The notes under the pieces: generated by a model
The model's database searches: none
The model's input: the letters and a program-made list of their open reading frames with translations, nothing else
Told to the model about the DNA's origin: nothing
Shown: piece after piece, positions 20,620 through 28,903 of the stretch
Layout of the letters: each line of letters begins with the position of its first letter
Numbering within the stretch: the first letter of the stretch is position 1
From: an uncultured Pelagibacteraceae bacterium
GTDB lineage: Bacteria > Pseudomonadota > Alphaproteobacteria > Pelagibacterales > Pelagibacteraceae
Length of the DNA: 64,000 nt
Assembly (NCBI GenBank): GCA_902629075.1
Contig: CACOPK010000003.1
Span: 18,160 to 82,159 of the forward strand
Direction: 5' to 3'
Program-made: the position numbers and the translations under genes

Positions 20620-21994
20620 TTTTGTATTTTTTTATCATTTTCTTAATATTTTCAAAAGATGTTCCGCCATAAGATTTTTTTGAATTTACTGAATTTTTTA
20701 GATTAAAAACATCAATTACGTCATTTGTAATATTTGATTCAATCTTTTTTAGCTCTTCTATAGATAAATCTGATAATTTTTTTTTATTTGCCTCACAATA
20801 ATTAACTATCTTCGCAGTAATTTGATATGATTTTCTAAAAGGATAATTTAATTTCTTTACAAAATAATCAGCTAAATCAGTAGCTGTTATATATCCTCTA
20901 TCTGCCAGATTTAACATTTCATTTTTATTTACTGAAAAGTTTTTTAATACCTCATTTAAAACTTTTAAAGATATAACCAAATCATCATATGTTTCAAAAA
21001 TAATTTTTTTGTCATCTTGTAGATCTTTAAAATAAGAAAGTGGCAATCCTTTTAATATTGTCAACATTGTAAACAAATTTCCATAGCAGCTACCTACTTT
21101 TCCCCTCAAATATTCTAATGTATCTGGATTCTTTTTTTGTGGCATTATTGAAGAGCCAGTGACTATATTGTCTTTTAAATTAATTAGCCTAAATGCATCT
21201 GAATTCCAAATTATAAATTCTTCTGCAAGTCTAGATATATGCATTGCACATAAAGAAGATGCATAAAGAAAGTCTAATACAAAATCTCTATCAGAAACCG
21301 TATCAATTGAATTGCCAGTTGGATACTTAAAACCAAGTTTTTTTGTTGTAAACTTTCGATCAATGTTAAATGAAGTTCCAGATAGTGCACCTGAACCTAA
21401 AGGATTCTCCTTAAGGCTATTGAAGTTACTCAATAATCTTTTCTTATCTCTATTAAACATTTCAACATAAGCTAAAATATAATGCGAAAATGAGATTGGT
21501 TGAGCATTTTTTAAATGTGTGAAACCAGGCATAATAGTATAAATGTTTTTTTCAGCTACTTTCAAAATGGTATTAATTGTTTGATCTAACATTTTAATGA
21601 GTTTTCCATTTGAACTTATCATCCAAATTTTTAAATCAACTAAAACCTGATCATTTCTTGATCTTGCTGTATGTATAAAACCTGCATCTTCTCCAATAAG
21701 TTCAAATAATTTTTTTTCAATACTCATGTGTATATCTTCATCCCTATAGTCAAATATATATTTTTTTTTGATAATTTGATTTTGAATTTTTTTAAGGCCC
21801 CAAATAATTTTATTCTTAATCTTAAAATTAATTATCTTTTGTCTGTTAAGCATCTCAACATGTGCGATTGATGCCATAATATCTTCTTTATATAATCTTT
21901 TATCAACTTTTAGAGAACTTGAGACTTTTTCAAAAATTCCAGATGTTTTTCCTTTAATTCTTGTACCCCAAATAGGTTTATTTTTTTTATTCAT
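20612..21994 (-). CDS. argH: Argininosuccinate lyase
   Basis: A 460-residue member of the fumarase/aspartase superfamily that splits argininosuccinate into arginine and fumarate. The superfamily signature with the mobile catalytic serine is GSSIMPQKKNPD; HTARSRNDQV and PGFTHLKNAQP are the other family blocks. It heads an argH-lptM-lysA unit, linking arginine and lysine synthesis. Length is normal. Confidence 0.96.
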   Translation of the reverse strand: MNKKNKPIWGTRIKGKTSGIFEKVSSSLKVDKRLYKEDIMASIAHVEMLNRQKIINFKIKNKIIWGLKKIQNQIIKKKYIFDYRDEDIHMSIEKKLFELIGEDAGFIHTARSRNDQVLVDLKIWMISSNGKLIKMLDQTINTILKVAEKNIYTIMPGFTHLKNAQPISFSHYILAYVEMFNRDKKRLLSNFNSLKENPLGSGALSGTSFNIDRKFTTKKLGFKYPTGNSIDTVSDRDFVLDFLYASSLCAMHISRLAEEFIIWNSDAFRLINLKDNIVTGSSIMPQKKNPDTLEYLRGKVGSCYGNLFTMLTILKGLPLSYFKDLQDDKKIIFETYDDLVISLKVLNEVLKNFSVNKNEMLNLADRGYITATDLADYFVKKLNYPFRKSYQITAKIVNYCEANKKKLSDLSIEELKKIESNITNDVIDVFNLKNSVNSKKSYGGTSFENIKKMIKKYKNA

Positions 21995-22044
21995 AATAAT
22001 TTGTACTTTAGTTGATTTAACTTATTTTTATCAATTGATTAAGT

Positions 22045-22242
22045 TTAATTCTTAAAAAAATAAGCAAAAGCTACCAGAGCAATTATCGCAATAAATTGTA
22101 AAATTACTCTTAATTGCATCAATTTATTTGATGTTTTATTTGATCCACCTTTAAATAAATTAGCTATTCCTAAAACAAGAACTATACCAACAGAAAGCAG
22201 GAGCACTATAGAGATGATTTTGACCAAGGTTCCAGATAACAT
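22045..22242 (-). CDS. Two-helix HIG1-domain membrane protein
   Basis: A 65-residue protein with two transmembrane segments (about 6-30 and 45-63) around a polar loop. The loop end NKLMQLRVILQ fits the HIG1 (hypoxia-induced protein) motif, whose mitochondrial relatives associate with cytochrome oxidase; short two-helix versions are widespread in alphaproteobacteria. The function in bacteria is not settled. It diverges from the esterase gene across 42 bases. Confidence 0.75.
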   Translation of the reverse strand: MLSGTLVKIISIVLLLSVGIVLVLGIANLFKGGSNKTSNKLMQLRVILQFIAIIALVAFAYFFKN

Positions 22243-22284
22243 AATATGATACAGATTAGTAATATATTTATATAATATAATAAT

Positions 22285-22944
22285 ATGACATTTTGCCTAG
22301 ATACTGAAATTATTTTTCCTGAAAACAATGAGCAAATTGAAAATGCGGTCATACTTCTACATGGATATGGAGGAGATGGAAGAGATATAAGCATGTTGAC
22401 AATAAATTGGAGGAGATTTCTAAAAAATACAATTTTTTTATGTCCAAATGGACATGAAAAATGTGAAATTAATCCAATTGGTTTTCAGTGGTTTGATCTT
22501 TCAAAAGAGAACGAGGAATATATTTTGCAAAAATCACTAGAAGCAGAAAGTCTTATAAAAAAGTTTATAGAAGAGATAAAAATTAAATATAAATTATCAA
22601 ATAAGAATATAATACTAAGTGGATTTAGCCAAGGCTGTATGATGTCAATTAATACCGGAGTAACTTCAGATGAAGAATTTAACTGTATAGTCGGATTTTC
22701 AGGGAAAATAATTAATAAAGATAACCTTCAAAAAAGAATTAAAAATAAAAGTAAAATACTATTAATTCATGGAGATCAAGATGAAATTGTGAGTTCAAAT
22801 TTTTTATTAGAGGCAAAAGATTTTTTCGAAAGGAACAAATTTGATATTCAAACTAATTTAATAAATAATTGTGGTCATCATATTCCAATTGAAGCATCTA
22901 GCTTAGCCTTATCATTTATTAAAAAAAATTTAAATTTTAAATAA
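22285..22944 (+). CDS. Phospholipase/carboxylesterase family hydrolase
   Basis: A 219-residue alpha/beta hydrolase of the small carboxylesterase group. The oxyanion region LLHGYGGDGRD, the nucleophile elbow GFSQG (serine at about 112), the acid in HGDQDEIV and the histidine in CGHHIP complete the triad. Substrates in this family include lysophospholipids and acyl-proteins; nothing here narrows it down. It stands as a single gene before the HNH protein. Confidence 0.85.
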   Translation: MTFCLDTEIIFPENNEQIENAVILLHGYGGDGRDISMLTINWRRFLKNTIFLCPNGHEKCEINPIGFQWFDLSKENEEYILQKSLEAESLIKKFIEEIKIKYKLSNKNIILSGFSQGCMMSINTGVTSDEEFNCIVGFSGKIINKDNLQKRIKNKSKILLIHGDQDEIVSSNFLLEAKDFFERNKFDIQTNLINNCGHHIPIEASSLALSFIKKNLNFK

Positions 22945-23001
22945 AATAATATCTTATTTGTTATATTGATTTTGAAAAATATATAAGCTAAGTTAATTAA
23001 T

Positions 23002-23562
23002 ATGTTTAACGAAAGTGTATCATTAGAAAAATGTCCAGCATTAGTTTTAAATGCAGATTATAGACCATTGAGTTATTATCCATTATCATTATGGAGTTGG
23101 CAAGATTCGATAAAATCAGTATTTCTAAATAGAGTTTCTATTGTTAGTTATTATGACCGTGTTGTAAGAAGCCCTTCTTTTAGCATGAAGTTACCAAGTG
23201 TAATTGCTTTAAAAGATTATATTAAACCTTTAAGAAACCCAAACTTTACAAGATTTAATGTTTTTTTAAGAGATAAATTTTCATGTCAGTATTGTGGAAG
23301 TAAAAATGAACTTACTTTTGATCATTTGCTACCAAGATCTAAAGGTGGCAAGACAAATTGGGAAAACGTTGTAACAGCTTGTTCTGGTTGCAATGTGCAA
23401 AAAGGTGGAAGGTTATTAGAAAAATCAGGAATGAAACTTACGACATTACCTTTTGCTCCAACAACTGAAGATCTTCACAAAAATGGAAAGAATTTTCCAC
23501 CAAATTTTTTACATGAAAGTTGGATGGATTATTTGTATTGGGATGTGGAGTTAGAGAATTAA
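23002..23562 (+). CDS. HNH endonuclease family protein
   Basis: A 186-residue protein with an HNH domain: zinc pairs Cys95/Cys98 (CQYC) and Cys127/Cys130 (CSGC), with Asp107-His108 and Asn in GGKTNWENVV forming the metal site. The N-terminal part (LVLNADYRPLSYYPLSLWSW) is shared by a widespread solitary bacterial HNH family found in chromosomal, non-mobile contexts. Its role is not known; no partner methylase, toxin or phage gene is adjacent. Confidence 0.85.
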   Translation: MFNESVSLEKCPALVLNADYRPLSYYPLSLWSWQDSIKSVFLNRVSIVSYYDRVVRSPSFSMKLPSVIALKDYIKPLRNPNFTRFNVFLRDKFSCQYCGSKNELTFDHLLPRSKGGKTNWENVVTACSGCNVQKGGRLLEKSGMKLTTLPFAPTTEDLHKNGKNFPPNFLHESWMDYLYWDVELEN

Positions 23563-23563
23563 T

Positions 23564-24097
23564 TTAGTATTTTTCAGAAATTTTAATTGCAATCTTTGAT
23601 CCAGTTTTAATAATACCATCGAGGATCTTATAAAAACCTTCTTTTGAAGCACCTTCCTCAAAAGCAATATCTTTATGGTGTAATTCATCATCTCTAAATT
23701 TAATAATTTTTTTTTTTAATTCTATTTCATCGTCACCAATCTGATCAATTTGATTTTGATAATGTTTATCGATTACTTCTTCCACGGAGGCTGTGCAAAG
23801 CATTGCAGCCTTTTTTCCAAGTAACGTTGATCCAAACCCAAGCCCTACGCCTAATAAGTCCCAAATTTTTAAAAATTTAGTCGGCTTAATATTTCTTTTA
23901 TTAATCTGACTTTCAAAATATTCAGAATGCTCTTCCTCGTGTACCTTCATATCTTCAATTAGTTTCTTTAACTTTTCATCTTTATAGAAAGTATTTAAAG
24001 CTAAAAGTTGACCTTCATATATTTTTATTGCACCTCTTTCACCCGCATGATCTACACGGATAAATTCTTCTAACTTCTTTTTATCTGTTTTTTTCAT
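23564..24097 (-). CDS. coq7: Demethoxyubiquinone hydroxylase Coq7
   Basis: A 177-residue di-iron protein that adds the last hydroxyl group in ubiquinone synthesis. Metal-binding Glu/His motifs are visible in DHAGERGAIKIYEG, HEEEHSEYFE, SVEEVIDKHY and DDELHHKD. It complements ubiE and ubiB at 12-14.5 kb. It overlaps dsbB by 17 bases at its start and faces the HNH gene convergently. Confidence 0.94.
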   Translation of the reverse strand: MKKTDKKKLEEFIRVDHAGERGAIKIYEGQLLALNTFYKDEKLKKLIEDMKVHEEEHSEYFESQINKRNIKPTKFLKIWDLLGVGLGFGSTLLGKKAAMLCTASVEEVIDKHYQNQIDQIGDDEIELKKKIIKFRDDELHHKDIAFEEGASKEGFYKILDGIIKTGSKIAIKISEKY

Positions 24098-24569
24098 TAT
24101 GAAGATATTTAAATGTTATTATAGTTAAAGCAATTGAAAATATAAAATTTATAGTCGCAAGTGAAAGACCAAAAATCTTAAAATTTATGTCTTTACAATT
24201 AGGTAAAAAGGTATTTAAACTTTTCAATATTTCTTCTTTTTCAATAGTGTTCAAGCTTTCATTTGTACAACCAGAATATTCTTTAAAAATATTATTTTCT
24301 ATACCAAGATGATACCCTGACAATATTGTACTACTTAAAAAAGTTAATATTAAGATATGTATCCAGAATTTATTTTTTTGAAAAAAATAACCAAAAAAAC
24401 AAATGATTAACGAAAATATATAGGGAATTCTTTGATATAAACATAATTTGCAAGCGGGTATAGATAATATATGTTCAATATACAAAGCCGATAAAATTGT
24501 AAAAATACAAATTAATGAAATAAATGGGTAAAAAAAATTATTTATCCTATCTAGCATTTTATCCGACAA
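24081..24569 (-). CDS. dsbB: Disulfide bond formation protein DsbB
   Basis: A 162-residue inner-membrane protein with four predicted helices. The quinone-side cysteine pair is Cys40/Cys43 (CKLCLYQRIPY), and the periplasmic loop pair lies in YSGCTNE and LPNCKDI. It reoxidises DsbA using ubiquinone. The neighbouring coq7 gene makes the same quinone pool, but linkage may be incidental. It overlaps the membrane-protein gene upstream by 11 bases. Confidence 0.9.
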   Translation of the reverse strand: MSDKMLDRINNFFYPFISLICIFTILSALYIEHILSIPACKLCLYQRIPYIFSLIICFFGYFFQKNKFWIHILILTFLSSTILSGYHLGIENNIFKEYSGCTNESLNTIEKEEILKSLNTFLPNCKDINFKIFGLSLATINFIFSIALTIITFKYLHNEKNR

Positions 24570-25167
24570 AATTTATTAAAAACTTATAAACTAAATAGGC
24601 AACTATTATAGCAATAATAGAAAATATGATTGATAATATAATTAATTTTTTCTCTATTATTCTTCTCATAGCTGGACCAAAATTTCCAATAAGAAAAGCT
24701 ATTAGAAAAAATCTAGAACCTCTTGTTAGAATTGAAACGATCAAAAAATAGAAAAAATTAAATTGCACAAATCCACTTGTTATTGTTAATAATTTAAATG
24801 GAACTGGTGTAAACCCAGCTATTGCAAGAAGGGTCATCCAAGCAATTGCACCGCCGTCTGACGATACTTTATCCTTAAGGAAAGATGTATTGTCTACTCC
24901 ATACAATTCGAATATCTTGATACCAATTTCATTAAAAAAAACGTATCCAATAAAATAACCTAAGCAAGCCCCTAATACTGATCCTATGGTTGCTATTGTA
25001 GCTATTTTTAACCAGTTTTTAGGTTTAGCAATTGCCATTGGTATAATAATCACATCGGGAGGTATAGGGAATATAAAACTTTCTACGAATGATACTCCGC
25101 TTAAAAAGAATTTTGAGTTTTTATTGCCTGCAAGTTCAATAGTTTTATTATAAAGTTTACGAAACAT
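24559..25167 (-). CDS. VTT-domain (YqaA/DedA-type) membrane protein
   Basis: A 202-residue membrane protein with the SNARE-associated/VTT fold pattern: FVESFIFPIPPDVIIIPMA near the N-terminus, a glycine-rich segment (GSVLGACLGYFIGY) and GFTPVPFKLLTITSG. Family members are implicated in lipid carrier flipping and membrane homeostasis. The ATG at 25167 is preceded by AAAAGGAAAT; an upstream start would run through the antisense of tRNA-Leu and add 37 non-homologous residues, so it was rejected. Confidence 0.85.
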   Translation of the reverse strand: MFRKLYNKTIELAGNKNSKFFLSGVSFVESFIFPIPPDVIIIPMAIAKPKNWLKIATIATIGSVLGACLGYFIGYVFFNEIGIKIFELYGVDNTSFLKDKVSSDGGAIAWMTLLAIAGFTPVPFKLLTITSGFVQFNFFYFLIVSILTRGSRFFLIAFLIGNFGPAMRRIIEKKLIILSIIFSIIAIIVAYLVYKFLINFVG

Positions 25168-25225
25168 ATTTCCTTTTATTATATTAATAATTTTTATACT
25201 ATTAATAATTAATAAACGTTTTCGT

Positions 25226-25312
25226 GGGCGAATGGCGGAACTGGTAGACGCGTTGGACTCAAAATCCAATGGTAGCAATACTGTGAGAGTTCGAGTCTCT
25301 CTTTGCCCACCA
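25226..25312 (+). tRNA. tRNA-Leu (CAA)
   Basis: An 87-base class II tRNA. The acceptor arms GGGCGAA and TTTGCCC pair over seven positions (one G-T), followed by A and an encoded CCA. The anticodon stem TTGGA/TCCAA encloses loop CTCAAAA, giving anticodon CAA for TTG codons. The variable arm GGTAGCAATACT and the T arm GAGAG-TTCGAGT-CTCTC are as expected. Confidence 0.96.
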
Positions 25313-25319
25313 TTAATTT

Positions 25320-27017
25320 ATGGATTTTAAAAAATATAATAATTTAATCGATTTGTTTTATGAACAATGCGAAAAACAAGATAAAAACAAAATTTTTTTA
25401 TCAACTTTAAAAGATCCAAAAAAGAATTTTTCATGGGGCAATGTAAAGTCATTTGTTTTGCAACTTGGAAATGAAATTTCTAAAATTATAAATCATGGTG
25501 ATAGGTGTTTATTAGTATCAGAAAATAGACCTGAATGGATGATTTCAGACTTATCAATAATGCTTGCGGGTGGAATAACTGTTCCAGCTTATACTACTTA
25601 TGTATCAAGAGATTATGAATATATAATTAATGACTGTTCTCCTTCTATAATAATTGTTTCTAATGACGAGCAGTTTAATAAAATTAAAAATGTATATGAG
25701 AGAATATCTTCAATAAAAAAAATAATTTCCTTTGAAAAGTTATCAGGAATCGATGAAGATGCTTATATAAATTTAGCAACATTATTTAAAAATAAAAATG
25801 AAAAAATTAAATTAGAAATAAATGCTCAAAGATCCGATCCAGCATGTATAATTTATACCTCGGGCACACAAGGAAATCCAAAAGGTGTTATTTTGAGTCA
25901 CGGAGGTATATTAAGTAATTGTGAGGGAGGTTATGAATTATTAAAACCTATTTTAGAAAATGAGACAAGATTCTTAACTTGGCTACCTCTATCCCATTCA
26001 TATGAACATGCTGTACAGTTTATTCAAATAGCTGTGGGTGCCAAAGTGTTTTATGCAGAAGGTATTGATAAGTTAATAAAAAACATGGGTGAATGCTCTC
26101 CACATATAATGACAGCAGTACCTAGATTTTATCAAAATTTGCATCAAAAAATAAATGCATCTTTTAACAAAACCAAAGGTCTTAAAAAATTTTTAATAAA
26201 TCAAACAATAAATTTAGGATCAAAAAAATTAAAAAAAATAGATATGTCTTTCTCTGAAAAAATAACAAATTTTATAGTCGATAATTTAGTAAGAAGAAAA
26301 ATTAAAAAACAATTCGGTGGAAATTTAAAAACATTTGTTTCAGGTGGAGGTGCTCTTGATGCTGAGATTGGCTATTTCTTAAATGCAATAGGATTACCAA
26401 CTTTACAAGGCTATGGACTTACTGAAACATCTCCAGTTGTCAGTTGCAACCCTATAAATGATATAAGAATAGATACTGTTGGAATTCCTTTTAAATGTAA
26501 TGAAGTTAAAATTGCTGATGATGGAGAAATACTGGTTAAAGGTGAGAATGTAATGCTAGGCTATTGGAACAATGAGCAAGAAACAAAAAAAGTTTTAGTA
26601 AATGGTTGGCTACATACAGGGGATATAGGTAATTTTGAAAAAAATTATTTAAAGATCACAGATAGAAAAAAAGATATTTTAATTACTCCCGGTGGAGACA
26701 ATATCTCACCTTTAAAAATTGAGAATATGTTAACAAATTCTAATTTAATAGATCAAGCAATTGTTTATGGAGATTATAAACCTTATTTAGTTGCACTTTT
26801 AGTTTTAAACAAAGAAATTAATGATGAAAATAACAAAATAGAAAAAGAAATTGAAAATATAAATAAAAATCTAACAAAAGTAGAAAAAATAAAAAAATAT
26901 TTTACCATTAAAGAAAATTTTACAATTGAAAATGGAATGATGACACCAACATTAAAACTTAAAAGATTTAAAATTATTAACAGTTACAAAAACGAATTCG
27001 AAAAATTATATAAATAA
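25320..27017 (+). CDS. Long-chain acyl-CoA synthetase (AMP-forming)
   Basis: A 565-residue adenylate-forming ligase that activates fatty acids to acyl-CoA. The P-loop IIYTSGTQGNPKG, the YGLTETSP motif, and the hinge/catalytic TGDIGNFEKNYLKITDRKKD are present. The start lies only 7 bases after the tRNA-Leu CCA end, leaving no room for an own promoter, so it is probably transcribed through the tRNA. The exact chain-length preference is unknown, so no gene symbol is given, although FadD/FAA-type is likely. Confidence 0.9.
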   Translation: MDFKKYNNLIDLFYEQCEKQDKNKIFLSTLKDPKKNFSWGNVKSFVLQLGNEISKIINHGDRCLLVSENRPEWMISDLSIMLAGGITVPAYTTYVSRDYEYIINDCSPSIIIVSNDEQFNKIKNVYERISSIKKIISFEKLSGIDEDAYINLATLFKNKNEKIKLEINAQRSDPACIIYTSGTQGNPKGVILSHGGILSNCEGGYELLKPILENETRFLTWLPLSHSYEHAVQFIQIAVGAKVFYAEGIDKLIKNMGECSPHIMTAVPRFYQNLHQKINASFNKTKGLKKFLINQTINLGSKKLKKIDMSFSEKITNFIVDNLVRRKIKKQFGGNLKTFVSGGGALDAEIGYFLNAIGLPTLQGYGLTETSPVVSCNPINDIRIDTVGIPFKCNEVKIADDGEILVKGENVMLGYWNNEQETKKVLVNGWLHTGDIGNFEKNYLKITDRKKDILITPGGDNISPLKIENMLTNSNLIDQAIVYGDYKPYLVALLVLNKEINDENNKIEKEIENINKNLTKVEKIKKYFTIKENFTIENGMMTPTLKLKRFKIINSYKNEFEKLYK

Positions 27018-27042
27018 ATATCTTAAATAAATCGCTAATTAC

Positions 27043-27063
27043 TTAACTTTTTTAAGTTAATTT
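27043..27063 (+). terminator. A+T-only hairpin after the acyl-CoA synthetase gene
   Basis: TTAACTT (27043-27049) and AAGTTAA (27054-27060) form a perfect seven-pair stem with loop TTTT, followed by TTT. It stands 26 bases after the stop codon. The stem is weak, with one C-G pair per arm, so this is a tentative terminator. Confidence 0.4.
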
Positions 27064-27114
27064 AAAAATTAAAAAAAATAAATTTATTTTAAAATTTTCT
27101 AAAAAAATTAATGT

Positions 27115-27143
27115 TTGACATCACTAACCAAAAAAAATAAAAA
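27115..27143 (+). promoter_or_regulatory. Candidate promoter of the Lys/Arg peptide gene
   Basis: A perfect TTGACA (27115-27120) is followed after 17 bases by TAAAAA (27138-27143), four of six matches to the -10 consensus. A perfect inverted repeat and a ribosome binding site follow before the small gene at 27194. Confidence 0.45.
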
Positions 27144-27153
27144 AGTAATATCA

Positions 27154-27175
27154 AACGAATCAATAATGATTCGTT
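27154..27175 (+). promoter_or_regulatory. Perfect inverted repeat in the leader of the Lys/Arg peptide gene
   Basis: AACGAATCA (27154-27162) and TGATTCGTT (27167-27175) are exact reverse complements separated by ATAA. In RNA this is a nine-pair hairpin near the predicted 5' end, ten bases ahead of the ribosome binding region; in DNA it could be an operator. No T run follows, so it is not a terminator. Confidence 0.6.
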
Positions 27176-27193
27176 AATTAAAGGGAGCTAAAA

Positions 27194-27277
27194 ATGGCTA
27201 AAAGAAGAAAAAAAGCTGCTAAAAAGAAAACTAAGAAAAAAGCTAAGAAAAAAGCTAAAAGAAGAAGAAGAAGATAA
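27194..27277 (+). CDS. 27-residue Lys/Arg-rich histone-tail-like protein
   Basis: The frame begins MAKRRKKAAKKK, continues with KKKAKKKA-type repeats and ends in five arginines; 21 or more of 27 residues are Lys or Arg and the rest are almost all Ala. It has a ribosome binding site (AAGGGAGC), a promoter-like TTGACA upstream, a leader hairpin and a strong terminator directly downstream, so it is a complete transcription unit. The composition resembles histone H1 tails and suggests DNA or RNA binding. Homology cannot be judged at this length. Confidence 0.7.
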   Translation: MAKRRKKAAKKKTKKKAKKKAKRRRRR

Positions 27278-27299
27278 TTTAGTATTCTTTTTAACTGAT

Positions 27300-27339
27300 A
27301 ACGCTTCTCATGGCGAATGCGTGGGAAGCGTTTTTTTTT
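27300..27339 (+). terminator. Rho-independent terminator
   Basis: AACGCTTC (27300-27307) pairs with GAAGCGTT (27325-27332), and inside it CATG (27309-27312) pairs with CGTG (27320-27323); a run of nine T follows (27331-27339). It ends the Lys/Arg peptide transcript. The T run lies against the stop codon of the convergent carD gene. On the minus strand no T run follows the stem. Confidence 0.85.
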
Positions 27340-28204
27340 ACTCTATATTTTCTGTTTCTAATGAATTTTCCTCGATATTTTCATGTGAAGTCTCTATATC
27401 GTTTGGCTGAGGGCTTGGTTTCTTATCTAGTTTAGCTTTTTGAGCTTCTAAATTTCTTTTTAATGCTTTATCTAATTTTTTTTGAGTATTTTCAGTTGTT
27501 GTTCCTAATACTATATTAAATTCTGATAATAGTCTTTCGTAAGCTTTTTCAAATAACTGTCTTTCACTATAAGATTGGTCTATCATTAAATCATCACCTT
27601 TATTTAAATCTCTTACTACTTCTGCTAACTCATATATTTTACCTGAAGATATTTTAGCTTCATATTCTTGTGCTCTTCTACTCCACATTGATCTTTTGAT
27701 TTTTGGTTTACCTTTTAATATGCTTATACATTTATTCACCTGGTTGACTGTAGCCAAAGGTCTTAAATGAGATTGTTTATTTACAGGAACCATTCCTGTT
27801 GCTTTATCCTTTTCAAACTTAAGCAAATAAGTTTCTACATCAATCCCACCAATATTGATCTTCTTGAACTCAGTAATTTGTCCGACTCCATGTTTTGGAT
27901 ATACAACATATTCTTTTAATTTATAAATTTTTTTTTCTGAGCTTTGTTTTTTTACTTTTTTTATTTCAGGCTTTTGTTCATTTACTTTGGCAATTCTATG
28001 AGGCTCACTTTTTAATACTTCCTCTTTTTTACTATTTCGAGTTTCAAGTTTTACTGACTTCTTTTTTTTAAAACTTACTTTTTTCAAAACTTTTTTATTT
28101 TTTAGTTTTTTTACTTTTTTAACAACTTTCTTCTTTTTAGCTTTAGAAGATTTATTGTTTTTAAAGGTTTTCTTTAAAATATTTTTCAAATTTATCTTCT
28201 TCAT
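27338..28204 (-). CDS. CarD/CdnL-type transcription regulator with Lys-rich N-terminal tail
   Basis: A 288-residue protein. Residues about 94-260 are a CarD_CdnL domain: a Tudor-like RNA polymerase-binding part ([17 protein letters not shown]) and a helical DNA-binding part ([24 protein letters not shown]). CarD/CdnL binds the polymerase beta subunit and stabilises open promoter complexes. Residues 1-92 are extremely rich in lysine ([16 protein letters not shown]) and have no counterpart in the usual ~170-residue alphaproteobacterial form. There is no internal ATG to give a shorter start. The 5' end overlaps fdxA by 44 bases. Confidence 0.88.
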   Translation of the reverse strand: MKKINLKNILKKTFKNNKSSKAKKKKVVKKVKKLKNKKVLKKVSFKKKKSVKLETRNSKKEEVLKSEPHRIAKVNEQKPEIKKVKKQSSEKKIYKLKEYVVYPKHGVGQITEFKKINIGGIDVETYLLKFEKDKATGMVPVNKQSHLRPLATVNQVNKCISILKGKPKIKRSMWSRRAQEYEAKISSGKIYELAEVVRDLNKGDDLMIDQSYSERQLFEKAYERLLSEFNIVLGTTTENTQKKLDKALKRNLEAQKAKLDKKPSPQPNDIETSHENIEENSLETENIE

Positions 28205-28487
28205 TTTTGTAGTTTTCGTTATCTATTGGAGGATCTTTTTTTTGAGAAATATTTGGCCAGATTTCTGAATATTTTTTGTTTAATTCTAACCATTTCTCAG
28301 CTCCTTTTTCTGTGTCTGGAACTATTGCATTAATAGGACATTCAGGTTCACAAACGCCACAATCTATACACTCATCTGGTTTAATTACAAGCATATTTTT
28401 TCCTTCATAAAAACAGTCGACAGGACAAACTTCAACACAATCCATTAATTTACATTTAATACATTTATCATTTACTACATATGTCAT
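28161..28487 (-). CDS. fdxA: 7Fe ferredoxin
   Basis: A 108-residue ferredoxin with cysteine patterns for one 3Fe-4S and one 4Fe-4S cluster: [18 protein letters not shown] and [12 protein letters not shown]. The second half ([17 protein letters not shown]) matches the C-terminal extension of FdxA-type proteins. fdxA next to a CarD regulator and a SUV3-like helicase is a recurrent alphaproteobacterial neighbourhood. The 3' end overlaps the carD start by 44 bases. Confidence 0.93.
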   Translation of the reverse strand: MTYVVNDKCIKCKLMDCVEVCPVDCFYEGKNMLVIKPDECIDCGVCEPECPINAIVPDTEKGAEKWLELNKKYSEIWPNISQKKDPPIDNENYKNEEDKFEKYFKENL

Positions 28488-28903
28488 GATTTTGAATTTT
28501 TTATCTTCTCTTTAATATCACCAACTACTTTTTTGTCTATATAAAGCAATCCTGAAATTCTTCGCATAAGGTTTGCTTCATACATATCTGCATTTTTGTC
28601 TGAATAAATTATATTCCACAAAGCTTCAATGAGTATTATTTTCTTTTCTTGATCAAGATTTTTTGCTTCTTTTGTAAATGCCAAAATTTGATGAGAATCA
28701 CTTTCTAGTTTTTCTGCTTCAATTAAAACTTCTTCAACATTATTTTCTTCTAAACCAAGTTTAATAAGAGTTTTTTTAATAATCTCCTTTTCTTGTTTTG
28801 TATATATCTCATCAATTCTTGCAGCATGAATTAATAAGCATGCTAAAGATATAATTGAAATATTATTATTAGAATTATTATTTTTTTTAAAAAAGTTGAG
28901 CAT
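28484..28903 (-). CDS. TerB-family helical protein
   Basis: A 139-residue all-helical protein resembling the TerB domain: [27 protein letters not shown] near the N-terminus and a second repeat [26 protein letters not shown], with the conserved acidic residues that bind metal in TerB. No tellurium-resistance genes are nearby. It takes the place between the helicase and fdxA, overlapping both by 1-4 bases. Function unknown. Confidence 0.75.
   Translation of the reverse strand: MLNFFKKNNNSNNNISIISLACLLIHAARIDEIYTKQEKEIIKKTLIKLGLEENNVEEVLIEAEKLESDSHQILAFTKEAKNLDQEKKIILIEALWNIIYSDKNADMYEANLMRRISGLLYIDKKVVGDIKEKIKNSKS

Noticed and set aside
23002..23562. HNH protein as part of a defence or mobile system
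   Set aside because: No methylase, restriction partner, integrase or phage gene is adjacent, and this HNH family is common as a solitary chromosomal gene.
25168..25278. Extended N-terminus of the VTT-domain membrane protein
   Set aside because: It overlaps tRNA-Leu in antisense and lacks family similarity; the ATG at 25167 has a ribosome binding site.
28484..28903. Tellurite resistance operon
   Set aside because: Only a TerB-like domain is present; no terC, terD or related genes lie nearby, and the context is the helicase-fdxA cluster.
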